This document shows positions 12,801 to 23,891 of a DNA stretch of 64,000 nt, piece after piece. The notes beneath the pieces are model-generated. The model did not search any database and was not told the origin of the DNA. It worked only from the letters and a program-made list of their open reading frames with translations. The translations under genes were made by a program, and so were the position numbers. Source of the DNA: Tetraselmis striata (Eukaryota; Chlorophyta; Chlorodendrophyceae; Chlorodendrales; Chlorodendraceae); NCBI GenBank assembly GCA_006384855.1, contig VCJN01001450.1:40700-104699 (forward strand), written 5' to 3'. How positions within the stretch are numbered: position 1 is the first letter of the stretch; each line of letters begins with the position of its first letter.

Positions 12801-13985
12801 TAGTACAGGAACTTCTGCTCGACCCCTCGCTGGGTAATAACCAGCCCACAACGCAATAACAGGGTCGCTGGTTATCATTCCGTGCGCAGGGGGCTGCATA
12901 TCTGAGACTGCGAAAGGGAGCGCTGTACCCCAACCCGGCCTTCCCAAGCCCATCAGCTAACGCCCGCCTCGTTACGGTCCCACAGGAGTATCGAGTAGCC
13001 AAGATACTGGCGGAGTTCGTCGAGACACTCCCAAAGACACCTATGCCCGGGAAGCCTGTCGAGTCGGTGTTCCACCACCTCCTGATCAACGGCTCCCCGG
13101 TCTCCATATCGGAGGACACCGGCTTCTGGAGCACGCTATGTACGCTGGCGAAGAACCGGCCGCGCCCCGACGCGAGGTATGCCGGCGCGCTGTCGCCCTC
13201 CTTGATTTGTCGTCATGGCTCTGTTCCCACGGCCAACAGAAGCCTCGTCGCATGCCGGCCAGCATCTCTGCTGCATTGCAAGTGAGGTCTTTCCATGCAT
13301 CGCAAGAGCGCAGTATCTCGTGGCAATGAGCGCTACTTTCAGCTCCGCAGAGCGCCCGCGTCATGGGCTGGCTGCTGCTGGTGACACCTAGTGCCTGAGG
13401 GCTGCGGCGGCTGCGACTGTCGCTCGCAATGAGCATCAGCGGGGACAGTGCATTTGGAAAGGGCGCGTGGCTGCTGCTGACATGTGACCGCTGCTGCTGC
13501 CGGTATGATACGGCATCATGTCATCAGCTGGGACACGATGGGCACGCTGGAGTTTCAGCTCAAGCTTCCCGAGCTGTGGTGCCGCCAGAAGGCCGCCACG
13601 ATGATCCAGCGAGTGTCTCTGGGGTACCTGGGTCGCCGTGCCGCGAAGCTGAAGCAGGATGAACACATGACGGTGCGCCCCGGTATCCGCTCATTGCAGC
13701 GCCCTTGTGCTGCGTGTGAGGGGACTGGCATCGTATCAGCATGTGTGCCGGCGGTCAGTGGCACCGTCGCAGGTGTATCTTGCAAAACCATGCGCACGCG
13801 CAATCTACCATTATCAGGACGCCTTGCCTGTGTGACGCGGTATTACTAGGCGTGACGTGACGCTATGCTGTGTAATACCGCAGGAGATCCAATCTTCTTC
13901 TGCTGCCATGGCAGTTGCGGGGCTCCTGGCGGGTGGTCGCCGCAAAGGTGGCGTCTCCAGCGGCCAGCATGGGAAGCGCCATTAG
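2105..13985 (+). CDS. Giant leucine-rich-repeat protein with C-terminal IQ motif (20 exons, ~1,896 aa)
   Basis: Twenty exons join in frame across GT-AG introns: 2105-2682, 2898-3288, 3476-3805, 4049-4999, 5561-5746, 5884-6081, 6217-6279, 6355-6522, 6662-6829, 7345-7938, 8003-8101, 9049-9169, 9366-9650, 10910-11262, 11410-11466, 11898-12269, 12396-12638, 12890-13176, 13528-13672, 13884-13985 (TAG). Phases match at every junction, including phase-1 and phase-2 ones. The N-terminal ~810 residues are low-complexity and charged, with a poly-Gly run from (GGC)n at 2320-2345. Residues ~820-1100 carry ribonuclease-inhibitor-type LRRs (TLVLNGLPIGARGIELLAP, LILDHNPLGEEGG). The C-terminal ~700 residues hold at least two related helical segments (IVLFVRVVDTENLEEL and LVQVLFTRITNLEAIGDVL) and an IQ motif (MIQRVSLGYLGRR), a likely calmodulin or EF-hand partner site. 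LRRs suggest protein binding; no enzyme domain is seen. Exon 5's acceptor could instead be at 5627 and exon 7 might run into exon 8. The family and function are not recognised. Confidence 0.75.
3833..3879. repeat. (CT)n microsatellite in intron 3 of the LRR gene
   Basis: About 23 CT units lie just after the splice donor at 3806. It is a simple-sequence tract inside an intron, with no coding role. Confidence 0.9.
9651..10909 (+). other. Long AT-richer intron 13 of the LRR gene
   Basis: This 1,259-bp interval separates exons whose phase-1 ends fit perfectly (GAC AGA G / GC ACC). It contrasts with the 64-300-bp introns around it: it is visibly AT-richer and lacks the poly(G/C) runs seen in the others. 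No transposon ends or coding frame were recognised. It may be an old insertion. Confidence 0.55.
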
Positions 13986-14138
13986 TTCCGTTGTGTTTCA
14001 GTGGAGCTACTACTAGCTTAGCAGCCGGGCTGATGGGGTGATGATGAGCGAGCGGCATGGATGACATGCAGCGCAAGTGCAGCACTTCCAACGCGTGTCT
14101 AAGCTTTATAGCATCGGCCATGTCAACTTGTCAACACA

Positions 14139-14143
14139 TGTAA
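14139..14143 (+). terminator. TGTAA polyadenylation signal of the LRR gene
   Basis: TGTAA occurs 154 bp after the TAG stop at 13985, a typical spacing for green-algal 3' UTRs. It is inferred from motif and distance only. Confidence 0.4.
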
Positions 14144-17069
14144 ATATGAAGCCACTGCTGCTATTGAACCCCCCTATGTATTTACGCCTCACCATCAAGA
14201 CAGCGGTGTCGCTTCATGCCAGCCCAGCTGGGATCTTCCAGGCCGGAACATACATGGAACTGCATAGCAAGTAAGACAATATCAAGTGTGTGGACCGTTC
14301 CATCTATCTTTATTGTTTGCTCCTTTTTCTTGGGCAGCACACACTTTCGTGTTGGCCCCTGCCAGTGGAGGACAGAGGAGCGGATACATGCATGTCTCAA
14401 TATGTAAAACAGTGTTGCGCACCTGTCTGCTAAAGAGCCACACCTACTTACATAGACACGCGCGCTGTCACTGCGCAATTGTCAGCATGTTCAAGTGTTG
14501 CGGTGGTGCTGTAGTGTGATGTATACTACAAAATGACTCGCCGCTGCTCGATATATGACATGTATAGTGATACGCGAAAGTGCGTATTTATTGATAATAA
14601 GCAGCTGCTGCCTCGCGCGTGTCGTCGCCGCGCCGACTATCCCCCATGCACACGACGAGTGATGCGCTGCTTAGTAGCTTCGTATTATATGTACTATTAT
14701 AGCGTTGACGCCCGTACGCACTAGTTCCGTTACTGTAACATCAACAACGTACACAGCTACACCCGCCGTATACATATTACCATGACGGCATAATTATTCA
14801 ACATACCTACCCCAACCGCTGCTGTTGTCGCTGTCGTTAGCATCCATCAATATTCTCCTATTATTGTCCCTATTGTGACGACATCATGCACCGCGTAGCG
14901 GTTAATCACGTACAATACATTTTACAATACTCAACAGCATTAAAATCATGGGGGGTGGTGGGGGGGGGGGGGGGGGGAGGGGGCGAAGGGGGCCAAGGGG
15001 GGGGGGGGGGGGGGCACTGGTCTTACAGTCATTATTACTCGATGACCTGCGCGGCAGGCAGGCAAGCAGGCAGTACTAGCATGCAGAAAGTATGTCAATA
15101 TCAGTATGATAGTCAATAATATCACTGTTGTCCTCTTGTCTGTAGCTGCAATATACGTTACGCTTACATGTTACACGCGGCGCATGCTGCTGCTGTACTT
15201 ATTGCCAGTAGTATACTTTTTTGTGTTGCCGCTATACTGGCGACATTCAGCGTACACAATAAGAGGAGCAAACTGCCCTGCGCGCGCACAACTGTCGTCG
15301 ATATTATGATATGAAAGTATCACTGGTATGGTTTGGGAGCCGGTCCGCCGGCTCCGAAACCATGTTTGACTGATGATTCCGCTCTAATTTAACGCATGGC
15401 GATTTTGTCTGCTGCTTGGTGCGTATGCACGTGCGGGTCGCAACGGAGCTGCAATTGAAACTGGCCCATACAACGCAGTGCTGACTAATTTCTGCTCCCC
15501 GCCGCCCAAGCAGCCGAGCTGCTCTGAATACCGCTCGTCTGGGCTGCCCATGAAGAGGACAGACGTTCCCGTAGGTGCTGAATATCCGCCGATGCCTCGC
15601 ATAGACTTCCGGGGTTGCGCGGATGGCGGAATGATTAAGATTGAATCAGTAGCAGCAGCATTATACATGTCAATAATATCGCCGTCCTGGATATATTCTT
15701 CGGCAGGCCACTAAATAGGTCTTCGTTCGATAGCGCTGCACCCATGCAGCACGACGACATACGCGCACGACGCTCTTGGCATGTGTTCGGAAAAGTCGGC
15801 GGAATGGAATTTGACGGCATCATCGTCGTACTGCGACGGACGAATTACTTACGGACATTGTACCGCGCACCATGAACCCCCCCCCCCCCCCCCCCCACCC
15901 TTCCCTCTCGGGCCCTCCACATTGTCCCCGGATGACCCCTGAAAACTCTACCAAAGAAGACCAGCCGGTGACAGCAGCGAGATAGCAGCGCATGTTTGAT
16001 CTGGTATCTCTCCAAACCGGAGCCTACTGAGCGAGTTGCCGGCTGCTAGCGGAATGGTCCTGACCCGGCGCCGTAGAGAATGGGATGTAGGTAGTGGCAA
16101 CGTCAAGGTATGTCCGCAGACGAGAGGGAGGAGTTGACGGGTAGCAACAGAGGGGGGGGGGGGGGGGGGGTCAATGATGGTAATTCATGCGGGGTGCTGC
16201 GGGACGTGACGGCCCCCAATAGCATTCGGGTAGTAGTTACACAATCGCGGGCTAGCTGAGTCCGGGCTTCCGAAGGCGCGTGAGTAAACGGGCACGGTGC
16301 CTCCCCCCTCCCCCCCCCCCCCCTGCCTGCAGAGGATTGCTCAGTGACGGAGGACAGTCCGGGTGCACTGCAATGGAGGAGTGGTTTAGCCAGCACAATG
16401 TGCGAAGGCACTATAACGAGACGGTGAAGTATGGCATGGGGCACCGAGAGCGGACTCTGCACGTCCAGAGAGAGGAACTTTGTGGTTTGCATGAGGTACA
16501 GCATACCACAAAAGCCTGTGGATGTTTTATGGGTGTGATTTCGCCTGGGTCTCTTCTAGTCGACAAACAACGTAAAACATATGCCGTTGCGGCCATTGCG
16601 GGAACACTCATGAAAGGACGTGCGGACTGGTGTACATGGTGACGTTAACGACAATTTGCTAGTCGCTGCCTTACGTAGCGTACTCGTGGGCCAGAATGGA
16701 CAAATGAAAAACGGGTGCCTTCAAAGCACGAATCGCCAGAGTTGGCTGACAGCAGCGATGCCGGACTAATGTGTCCTCAATGCTGTGCTACAAATACCTC
16801 AAAATGGGTGGATGCGGCCAGAGCATTGTCAACTTCATCACCGCTGACTCCATCAACAGGAAGCAAAGAACCGCTCATGATGCGGTACTATATCATACAT
16901 AAAACTCTCATTGATATTGTTCCGTGATGTCTATAATGTTGCAATTAAGGCATGCCAACAACTACGTTTATGTCACATACTTAATGCCATAAATTACGCA
17001 ATGCTCTCACTGCACAAAGTCCGTCGGTGCAATGAACGTACCTATGCAAATAATTGAATTGCAGCGGCA
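14144..17069. other. Intergenic region rich in G/C homopolymer runs
   Basis: There is no convincing gene. It contains G-rich tracts at about 14950-15013 and 16151-16170, C tracts at about 15877-15896 and 16308-16323, and a 16-bp hairpin at 15328-15363. A possible lone exon lies around 16372-16494 on the plus strand (start MEEWFSQHNVRRHY, ending at a GAG/GTACAG donor), but no partner exon in phase was found, so it is not called. Confidence 0.5.
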
Positions 17070-19063
17070 TCATTTCTTCTGCGCAGCTGCCGCCGTGCTT
17101 GAGACGACTTGCGTGAGGGATGATATCCAGGGTATGACCTTCGCCATCTGTATGTTGCCCTTGATGTCTCGGATGCGGCTGAAGGACTGGTGACACTCGC
17201 TGAGGTCGCCGCCCCCCGGGGGCGCGGCGTTCGCCTCGTCATTCTCAAGCGATGATCCGGCGGTGGCCGAGTCCGCACGAAGGTCCACTACGTTGAGGAT
17301 TTGACACTGCGCGAGGATGGCGGCCTCGTTTTGCGAGACAAATTGGCAGTAGGGGTTGTCCTTGTCCTCCTGCAGCTCGGAGATCCCACACGACATGAGG
17401 CAGGGGGGGCGATCAGATGCGCCGACAGAGTACGGGTCGAGCTGCAGCTGGCAGGCGCCGCGATGGTTCGAGCGTTGTAGTGGCGGGAGTCCCTACTCAC
17501 CTGCCCTAACACATGGAGCCGCGTGCCATCCATCATGTGGCTCTTGCTAAACTCGGTGTCTGTGTAGGACGCGTATAGAACGTCCGCACCTCGCATGCAG
17601 TGCATCTGCAGTGGCGGGCGTCAGTGACATGTCAAGCCTTGCGCAAGGTCCAGTGATGGGGTGGCCGCCTGTGCCCGGCCATGCTGGGTAAGGGCGGCGC
17701 ACCTCTGCTCTAAGCCTGACCTTTAGCCACGGGCCCATCGCCTCGCTCAGGCCACCCTGAAGCACATCTGCTTGACTCAGCCGGGTGACCTCAGAGCGCG
17801 CGGCGTCCCCCGCGTCAGCAAACACTGAGCCTGGGGTAGACGGAGCGGGAGCCTCCTCGGCACTGGGCGGTGTGGGCGTCCGGGCACTGTTCAGCAGCGC
17901 CAGCTGCCGCTGGTCTGCCTCAACCACAAACTCCCCGCTCTGGACGGCGGCGCGCAGCATGTCGTACGCCACGTTGACCCTGAATGCCGTCAGGCCGGCC
18001 GGCATGACGGCGCCCTCTTTCGATAGCTGAATCCCGAGGATTCACGGGGGGAAGGGCATGTACTTTAGACCTTCTCTGGCTGATACAGGACAGGCAGCCA
18101 AGTCCCAAAGTGCGCGTGAGGGGGGGGGGGGGTCAAGGCTGGGTGTGCGTATGTATGGCGCGCGGGCAGCGGGCCTGGCGTTCTCACAATTCGGTACAGC
18201 ACACCCTTGTAGTCCAGACAGATGAAGCCGCTCTGCTTCACAATGACCATCTCGTGTCGCAGCGCACCGTCGCCCAGGTCGATGCTCTGAACGGAGGAGG
18301 GTTTCGGCTCCGGCCGGCACATCTGTTCGTGGCACTCGCCAAGCAGGTACTTGCCTGTCCAGCTTGACAGCGAGCTGATGTCCGGGAAAGCGGATCCGGC
18401 CGTGGTGTCGCGGGACCTGGGCCTGCCGAACAGGATCCTGTGGAGCATGGAGCGCGGCTTAGGCGGAGCGCCTCCTGTGGGAGACTCAGCAACGGCAGGA
18501 GCCTGATCCAGCGGCGTGTAGGGCCGTAGCACGAAGACCACATGCAGCCGACTTCGAACCTGTAGGCAGCGCGCCACAAGCGGGAGTTCATTCACCTCCA
18601 CCGGGTGGTGGCGAGCTCAGGGATCGCCGCGGGAGTTTTGACAGGGTGCTGGGTAAGCCTTGAAGCCACGGTCTGCGGGTACTTGCAACGCGGTATGAAC
18701 GCAAATTATATCTATGCAGATGACTGGATGAAAATGGGTGTGCTTCTTGTCGAAGCCCCAGGCCACTAGGTCAGACATCCAGACGACCGAACAAGTGGCA
18801 AGGAGGGTGGAGGAACGAGGGTGGCTCCCACGAAGAGGACCTTTATGTCGATGGGTGCCCTCCCTCCCATTGAGTTCCAGAGTCAAGCCCACCTTCTCCT
18901 GCAGCGCAAACTCCGTGTCCTCCCACGCATGGAGCTTGTCCTGCAGTGCCTTGAGCAGCCCACCCGACCCATGCGCCGCAGAGGCTGCAAAGCCAGCGAG
19001 CGTCTTGCTGGCAGGCAGCAGCCCGGCGGCCAGCGTGCCTAGGGCTGAGAATATCACCGGCAT
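17070..19063 (-). CDS. Unrecognised multi-exon protein
   Basis: Four 3' exons join in phase 0 on the minus strand: a third exon ending at 18188, then 18026-17703, 17605-17501 and 17369-17070 (stop). The donors are GTGAGA, GTGCGC and GTGAGT. Upstream lie an exon region from about 18614 (VNELPLVARCLQ, then FVLRPYTPLDQAP) and a likely first exon starting at ATG 19063 (MPVIFSALGTLAAGLLPASK, hydrophobic and Ala-rich, possibly a targeting or membrane segment). The joint between the first exon and the one near 18614 is not resolved; an intermediate frame closes at TGA. The protein is roughly 440-480 residues. Visible stretches include GKYLLGECHEQMC, YDMLRAAVQSGEFVVEADQR and NEAAILAQCQILNVVDL. I recognise no domain. 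The coherent splicing and GC-rich third codon positions support a real gene. Confidence 0.6.
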
Positions 19064-19856
19064 GGCGCCCCCTGCAACACCAGGCCGTCCAACGCGACGA
19101 CTTGCCAGTTCCTGCGATCCGGGCTACCTGCCTCCCTGGGCCCAACTCGCATCCACTCGGCCGGAAGCAGATGCGCTGCGACACTGCCACGGCTTGCTGT
19201 CTGCAGCACGCCGTCCTGGACGTCCTGGTCCTCCTTTTAGTTTACTTTTTGGTTACAGGGAGAGCGTCAAGAGAGTGGACGCAAAGTACTGGGGAAGGTC
19301 CCCCTTTTAGTCGTCGAAGCGTATTCATCCCCGACGAGCACTGCTTTATATTCAGCAGGGCGTGATGATGACACATACTGTAGCGACTATTACTGTAGCG
19401 GTATCATCCAGTCGGGGGTCAAGTTGTGTGATGGTTTGCGTCGTTCTACGACGACCCGCGGCGGTGGTAGGAGATATTCATGATTTCTTCGACTGATTTG
19501 AAATTAACAGGTCTACTTCACTCCTGTCCCGGGGGGAAAAAGCACGATGTTGTTAGGTTTTCCGATTAATTTTGGTACTGGACCTTGACTAAATTCCTAA
19601 TCTACCGTACCGTACAGGTACTGGTAGCGGTATTCGTTCGCGCGCTCCGCCCAGCCTGCTCATACGCACCGCCCCGGATATATTGATGCGCGACGCCGTG
19701 GCGCGACGTGATGACGATAGCGACTCGAGTACAGTAAGGATTAGTCGCTACATAAAGCGACTAGGTATCCGCAGGCAGAAACTCGTCCGCAGGAAATTTA
19801 CCATAGCGACGTAGATTTACAATAGCGACGACGTAGATAGCGACCATGGTCCATAG
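19064..19856. other. Intergenic spacer with dispersed-repeat fragments
   Basis: Bases ~19247-19310 match 37376-37434 (shared core ggttacagggagagcgtcaa). A short fragment at ~19525-19546 (cctgtcccggggggaaaaa) resembles the G-rich ends at ~1275, ~23443 and ~38885. No gene was found. Confidence 0.5.
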
Positions 19857-20282
19857 ATGGTCGCTACATCCGTTCAGCCCGAGGCTCTGCAGCCTGCAGT
19901 AGACAGGACGTTTCGAAACCACTTGGCTGTCCAGCCCTCGGCTCAACGGCCCTGGAGCGGTGTCGTACCCACCTGGCAGTCCAAGCTCGAGTCGCGGGTT
20001 CAAGGCGGCTCCGCACGTGCTTGTGGCATGCTGGCGAGGGGCAGCGCGGTAGTGCCCCCTCCCGCCACCCGCTCAGCGACAACCAACTACGCGGCTTGCA
20101 GCACTCCGCAACGCAAACGCGCAGTGGTACGACACCAGCTGCTTCGCCCCTGGGAATTGCCGTCGTTCTCGTCACGCCAGCCGGCGGTTCTACCTGCTGG
20201 TACCCCGGGCCAGCGCAGGGCCCGGCCCGCGTCGCTGGTCGACCGCAGCTGGCAGCGGTCGCGCAGCATCGCGACAGCTGCC

Positions 20283-21838
20283 ATGGGCGGTGAGATCGGG
20301 CAGCAGCTCATCGAGTCCCTCGACCACACGGAACAGTGGTCGGAGGGCGCGCGTATTGCCGTCAACCTAGGCGCGGCCCTCGTGTTGTTCCTGGTGGCTG
20401 TGGCGGGCGGAGCGGCGCCCAAGTGGCTGGTCTCCCGGGTGCAGGGGGGCGACGCAGAGGGACGGTCGCTTGCATTTTCGCTGGGCAACATGCTGTCCGC
20501 GGGAGGTAAACGGTTATGTCTGCCCTCTTCCCTGGGTCACATGCTATTAGTTTCTAGCTGGCAAGTGTCCGACGTGTGCAATGTCCTGGGCGCAGTCATG
20601 GTGTCTGCAGGATTTGTTCACCTTCTGGGCGACGCTATTGAGGACATGGGGCGCACTGACTTCCCAGTGGCGCCCCTCCTGTGCGCCACCGGGCTGCTGA
20701 TGACCATTGTGGCGGACGCCTTTGCGTCCAGTCTAGCGCAGGAGGACACTGACACCCAGGCCAAGCCACACGCCGGAACCTGCTGCGGTATGTGCGGCTG
20801 CGTGCTTACTGGCATGGACCCACCCGAGCAGTAACAACGTGGCAACCGGGGGCACAGTCATCCAGCCCCCGGGCTGAATGCTGGATTCCGCTGGCATGGC
20901 AATGCCACTCAGTGCTGACCCTCCCTCCTCCATGCACGTGGGTGTGCAGAGTCTGGCTATAAAGCGATGGACACCGTACTGGGCTCGGCCTCAGCAGGGT
21001 CCCCTCGGCCTGCGGGACAGCGCACCCAGTCCAAACCCACCGTCTCGTTTGTTACGGCGGCTCTACTGGGCTGCGCGCTGGCCTTTCATTCCGTCCTGGA
21101 GGTGTGTTGCCTTGTCTTGTGGGAGCGCAACCGGTTCACGTCGGGGGGGGGGGGGGGGGGGGGGGTGGGGGGGTCCTTGCATTTACTTTGGTTGCAGGCA
21201 GAGGGGGACTGCGGGAAACAACCGTTCGCTCATGCTTTTGGCCATCCACGCACGTAGGGCGCCGCGCTGGGGGCGCAGGAGACGGTGGAGCGGACCACAG
21301 ATGTATTCATTGCGATTGCAGCGCACAAGGTGGGGACAATATGCGCGCCATGCTGCATCGCATGGTGGGCACGGCTCGCTGATGCCCATACCCATCCTTT
21401 GTGGAAGGTGACACTGAGCGCCTCGTGGGTTTCAATGGCTGCGGCGTAGGGGTTGGCGGCATATGCGCTTGGCTCTAGCCTGGTGGAAAGCAAGGCCAGC
21501 ACCTCAAAGACGTGGAGCGTCCTCATGTTCTTCTCGTTTGCGACGCCAGTCGGGTATGTCCGGGCAAAGGCTGTGGTAGGCTTGCGAGGGGGCTGCTCTT
21601 CAGGTCTGAAATCCGCCGCTTGCTGCTGCCCAGGATCGTTGCGGGGCTGCTCCTGTCAGAGGTGTCTACAGGAACAGCCTCAGCCGCGTGCAGCGCGCTG
21701 GCGTCTGGTACGTTTCTATACGTCGCGCTAATGGAGGTGATCCCAAATGAGCTGCAGCACAAGGAGCATATGTCCATGAAGATCTCCACGATGATACTGG
21801 GCTTCTCACTGATGAGTGTGCTGGCCAAGTGGGCCTGA
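20283..21838 (+). CDS. ZIP-family zinc/iron transporter (6 exons)
   Basis: ZIP proteins move Zn2+ or Fe2+ into the cytosol across a membrane. Exons: 20283-20505, 20596-20787, 20950-21101, 21258-21329, 21450-21553, 21634-21838, all in phase, giving 315 residues. Family marks in order: SAGFVHLLGDAIEDM (first conserved His), the metal-site helix split by an intron as HSVLE then GAALGAQ, IAIAAHK with the second conserved His, AAYALGSSLVES, FFSFATPVG, and the closing helix SGTFLYVALMEVIPNEL. The open frame continues upstream to an ATG at 19857 (or 20030). That Ser/Arg/Ala-rich extension could be an organelle-targeting peptide, making ~457 residues, or simply 5' UTR. The 20283 start was chosen because homology-like sequence begins there. 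The segment after residue ~130 is Cys/His-bearing (CCG), a usual variable loop. The last exon is the source of the adjacent 217-bp tandem array. Confidence 0.88.
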
Positions 21839-22880
21839 GGCACATCCCACATGCCCTAAAACCGTAAACATGCCAGCCTGCAGCCGCCTTGATTGAGAGT
21901 GGAACACCGCTCCTGGGCATTGTCCGCGGTGGCAGCGCTGCGCTGGATAGTATGTAATGTGCAGCTTTATGCAGGTTTTGTATAGCACAAGAGCTTGCAC
22001 GCCTTTATGTCTACTGGGCTTCTCGCTGATGAGTGTGCTGGCCAAGTGGGCCTGAGGCACATCCCACATGCCCTAAAACCGTAAACATGCCAGCCTGCAG
22101 CCGCCTTGATTGAGAGTGGAACACCGCTCCTGGGCATTGTCCGCGGTGGCAGCGCTGCGCTGGATAGTATGTAAAGTGCAGCTTTATGCAGGTTTTGTAT
22201 AGCACAAGAGCTTGCACGCCTTTATGTCCACTGGGCTTCTCGCTGATGAGTGTGCTGGCCAAGTGGGCCTGAGGCACATCCCACATGCCCTAAAACCGTA
22301 AACATGCCAGCCTGCAGCCGCCTTGATTGAGAGTGGAACACCGCTCCTGGGCATTGTCCGCGGTGGCAGCGCTGCGCTGGACAGTATGTAATGTGCAGCT
22401 TTATGCAGGTTTTGTATAGCACAAGAGCTTGCACGCCTTTATGTCTACTGGGCTTCTCGCTGATGAGTGTGCTGGCCAAGTGGGCCTGAGGCACATCCCA
22501 CATGCCCTAAAACCGTAAACATGCCAGCCTGCAGCCGCCTTGATTGAGAGTGGAACACCGCTCCTGGGCATTGTCCGCGGTGGCAGCGCTGCGCTGGATA
22601 GTATGTAAAGTGCAGCTTTATGCAGGTTTTGTATAGCACAAGAGCTTGCACGCCTTTATGTCTACTGGGCTTCTCGCTGATGAGTGTGCTGGCCAAGTGG
22701 GCCTGAGGCACATCCCACATGCCCTAAAACCGTAAACATGCCAGCCTGCAGCCGCCTTGATTGAGAGTGGAACACCGCTCCTGGGCATTGTCCGCGGACT
22801 CAGCGCTGCGCTGGACAGTATGTAATGTGCAGCTTCATGCAGCTATTGTATAGCATATGAGGGTGCACGCCTTTATGTTC
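21797..22880 (+). repeat. Five tandem 217-bp copies of the ZIP gene 3' end
   Basis: Copies start at 21797, 22014, 22231, 22448 and 22665, an exact 217-bp period. The first copy is the genuine end of the ZIP gene: last 14 codons, TGA, 3' UTR and TGTAA signal. Copies 2-5 repeat the coding tail (GFSLMSVLAKWA) and UTR without the rest of the gene. The last copy has diverged near its end. Variants alternate (TGTAATG, TGTAAAG, TGTAATG, TGTAAAG, TGTAATG), and GGACAG marks copies 3 and 5. This suggests that a two-unit block was duplicated. Confidence 0.95.
21953..21957 (+). terminator. TGTAA polyadenylation signal of the ZIP gene
   Basis: TGTAA lies 115 bp after the stop. It recurs at 22170, 22387, 22604 and 22821 in the tandem copies, so read-through transcripts would meet four more signals. 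Confidence 0.5.
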
Positions 22881-23891
22881 GTATCACATAAGCAACCTCC
22901 CTAGGAGACGGTGTCGCAGATTTCTTCCAAGCGTTTGCTTCCAAGCATTGCACTTCCCGCCACCACACATCTACCGTCCGCTCTTCCGTATTTTGCCGGA
23001 GATAGCATGGCGCGAGAGCGGGGCAGCATATCTGCAACACTGTTCAGAATTTGTCGTGAGCCGGTAATCACCAGCCTGTGTACAGCATTTGTGTACATCA
23101 TCTGCAAAGCAGTTGCCAGTAAACGTCCGGAAAGGTCAGCATCAATTCCAAGAAATCAGCCACGCTTCTATGGCCATTTCAACACTTCAGTCAGCACATG
23201 TGCTGTACAATAGCAGCGTTATACTGCTTTATGACCATCAAGAATGTGGTGGTGTTACCAGGTACGATATGGATAACAGCAAATAAGCGTTACTCAGGAG
23301 CTCATACTCACGTTGTGCAGCAAATCAGCCGCGTAACAATAATCAGGGGTACCAGCAGTAATCCCGCTGGTGCGGTGCCGGTTCTACCGCGCCAACAGCG
23401 GATAGTACAGGCAGTATTTTGTGCAACGGTACTACGACGAGTCCTGTCCCGGGGGGCGGGAAAAAACTAGATATGATGGTAGGAGTATGGCGGTAGGAGG
23501 GTGTTTCGCATCTAAGATATTCACCGTTTAATTGTATTATATGTCAAAAATATTTAAAATCACTATGACCAGGGGTGCTTTTTACCTCTGCTATGACCTG
23601 CTGGCACAGTATACCGGTAATAAACCGATGGTGCGCGCGCAGCACGAAGCACCACCTCCGGGCGGGTGGCGCCGTCCAACTGACGACGCGCCCCGCGCCG
23701 GCCGCTCGGCTTGGCATGAGTCAGAATCGACCCACCGCGCGAAGCTTCGAGACGCGACAGTTCACAACCTATACTTTGAGCGGTGATCTCCACCATACAT
23801 CCAGGAACCACGCGTTCAAACCTTTGAGGAAGGAGAGCCAGTGACTGTGTGCGCCCCTCGCTGCCGCGAGCTCTCCGTTATCGGCAGCGAC
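22881..23891. other. Intergenic spacer
   Basis: No gene was recognised. A G-rich fragment at ~23440-23466 (gtcctgtcccggggggcggg then A-run) is shared with the repeats near 1270, 19525 and 38885. Confidence 0.5.
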
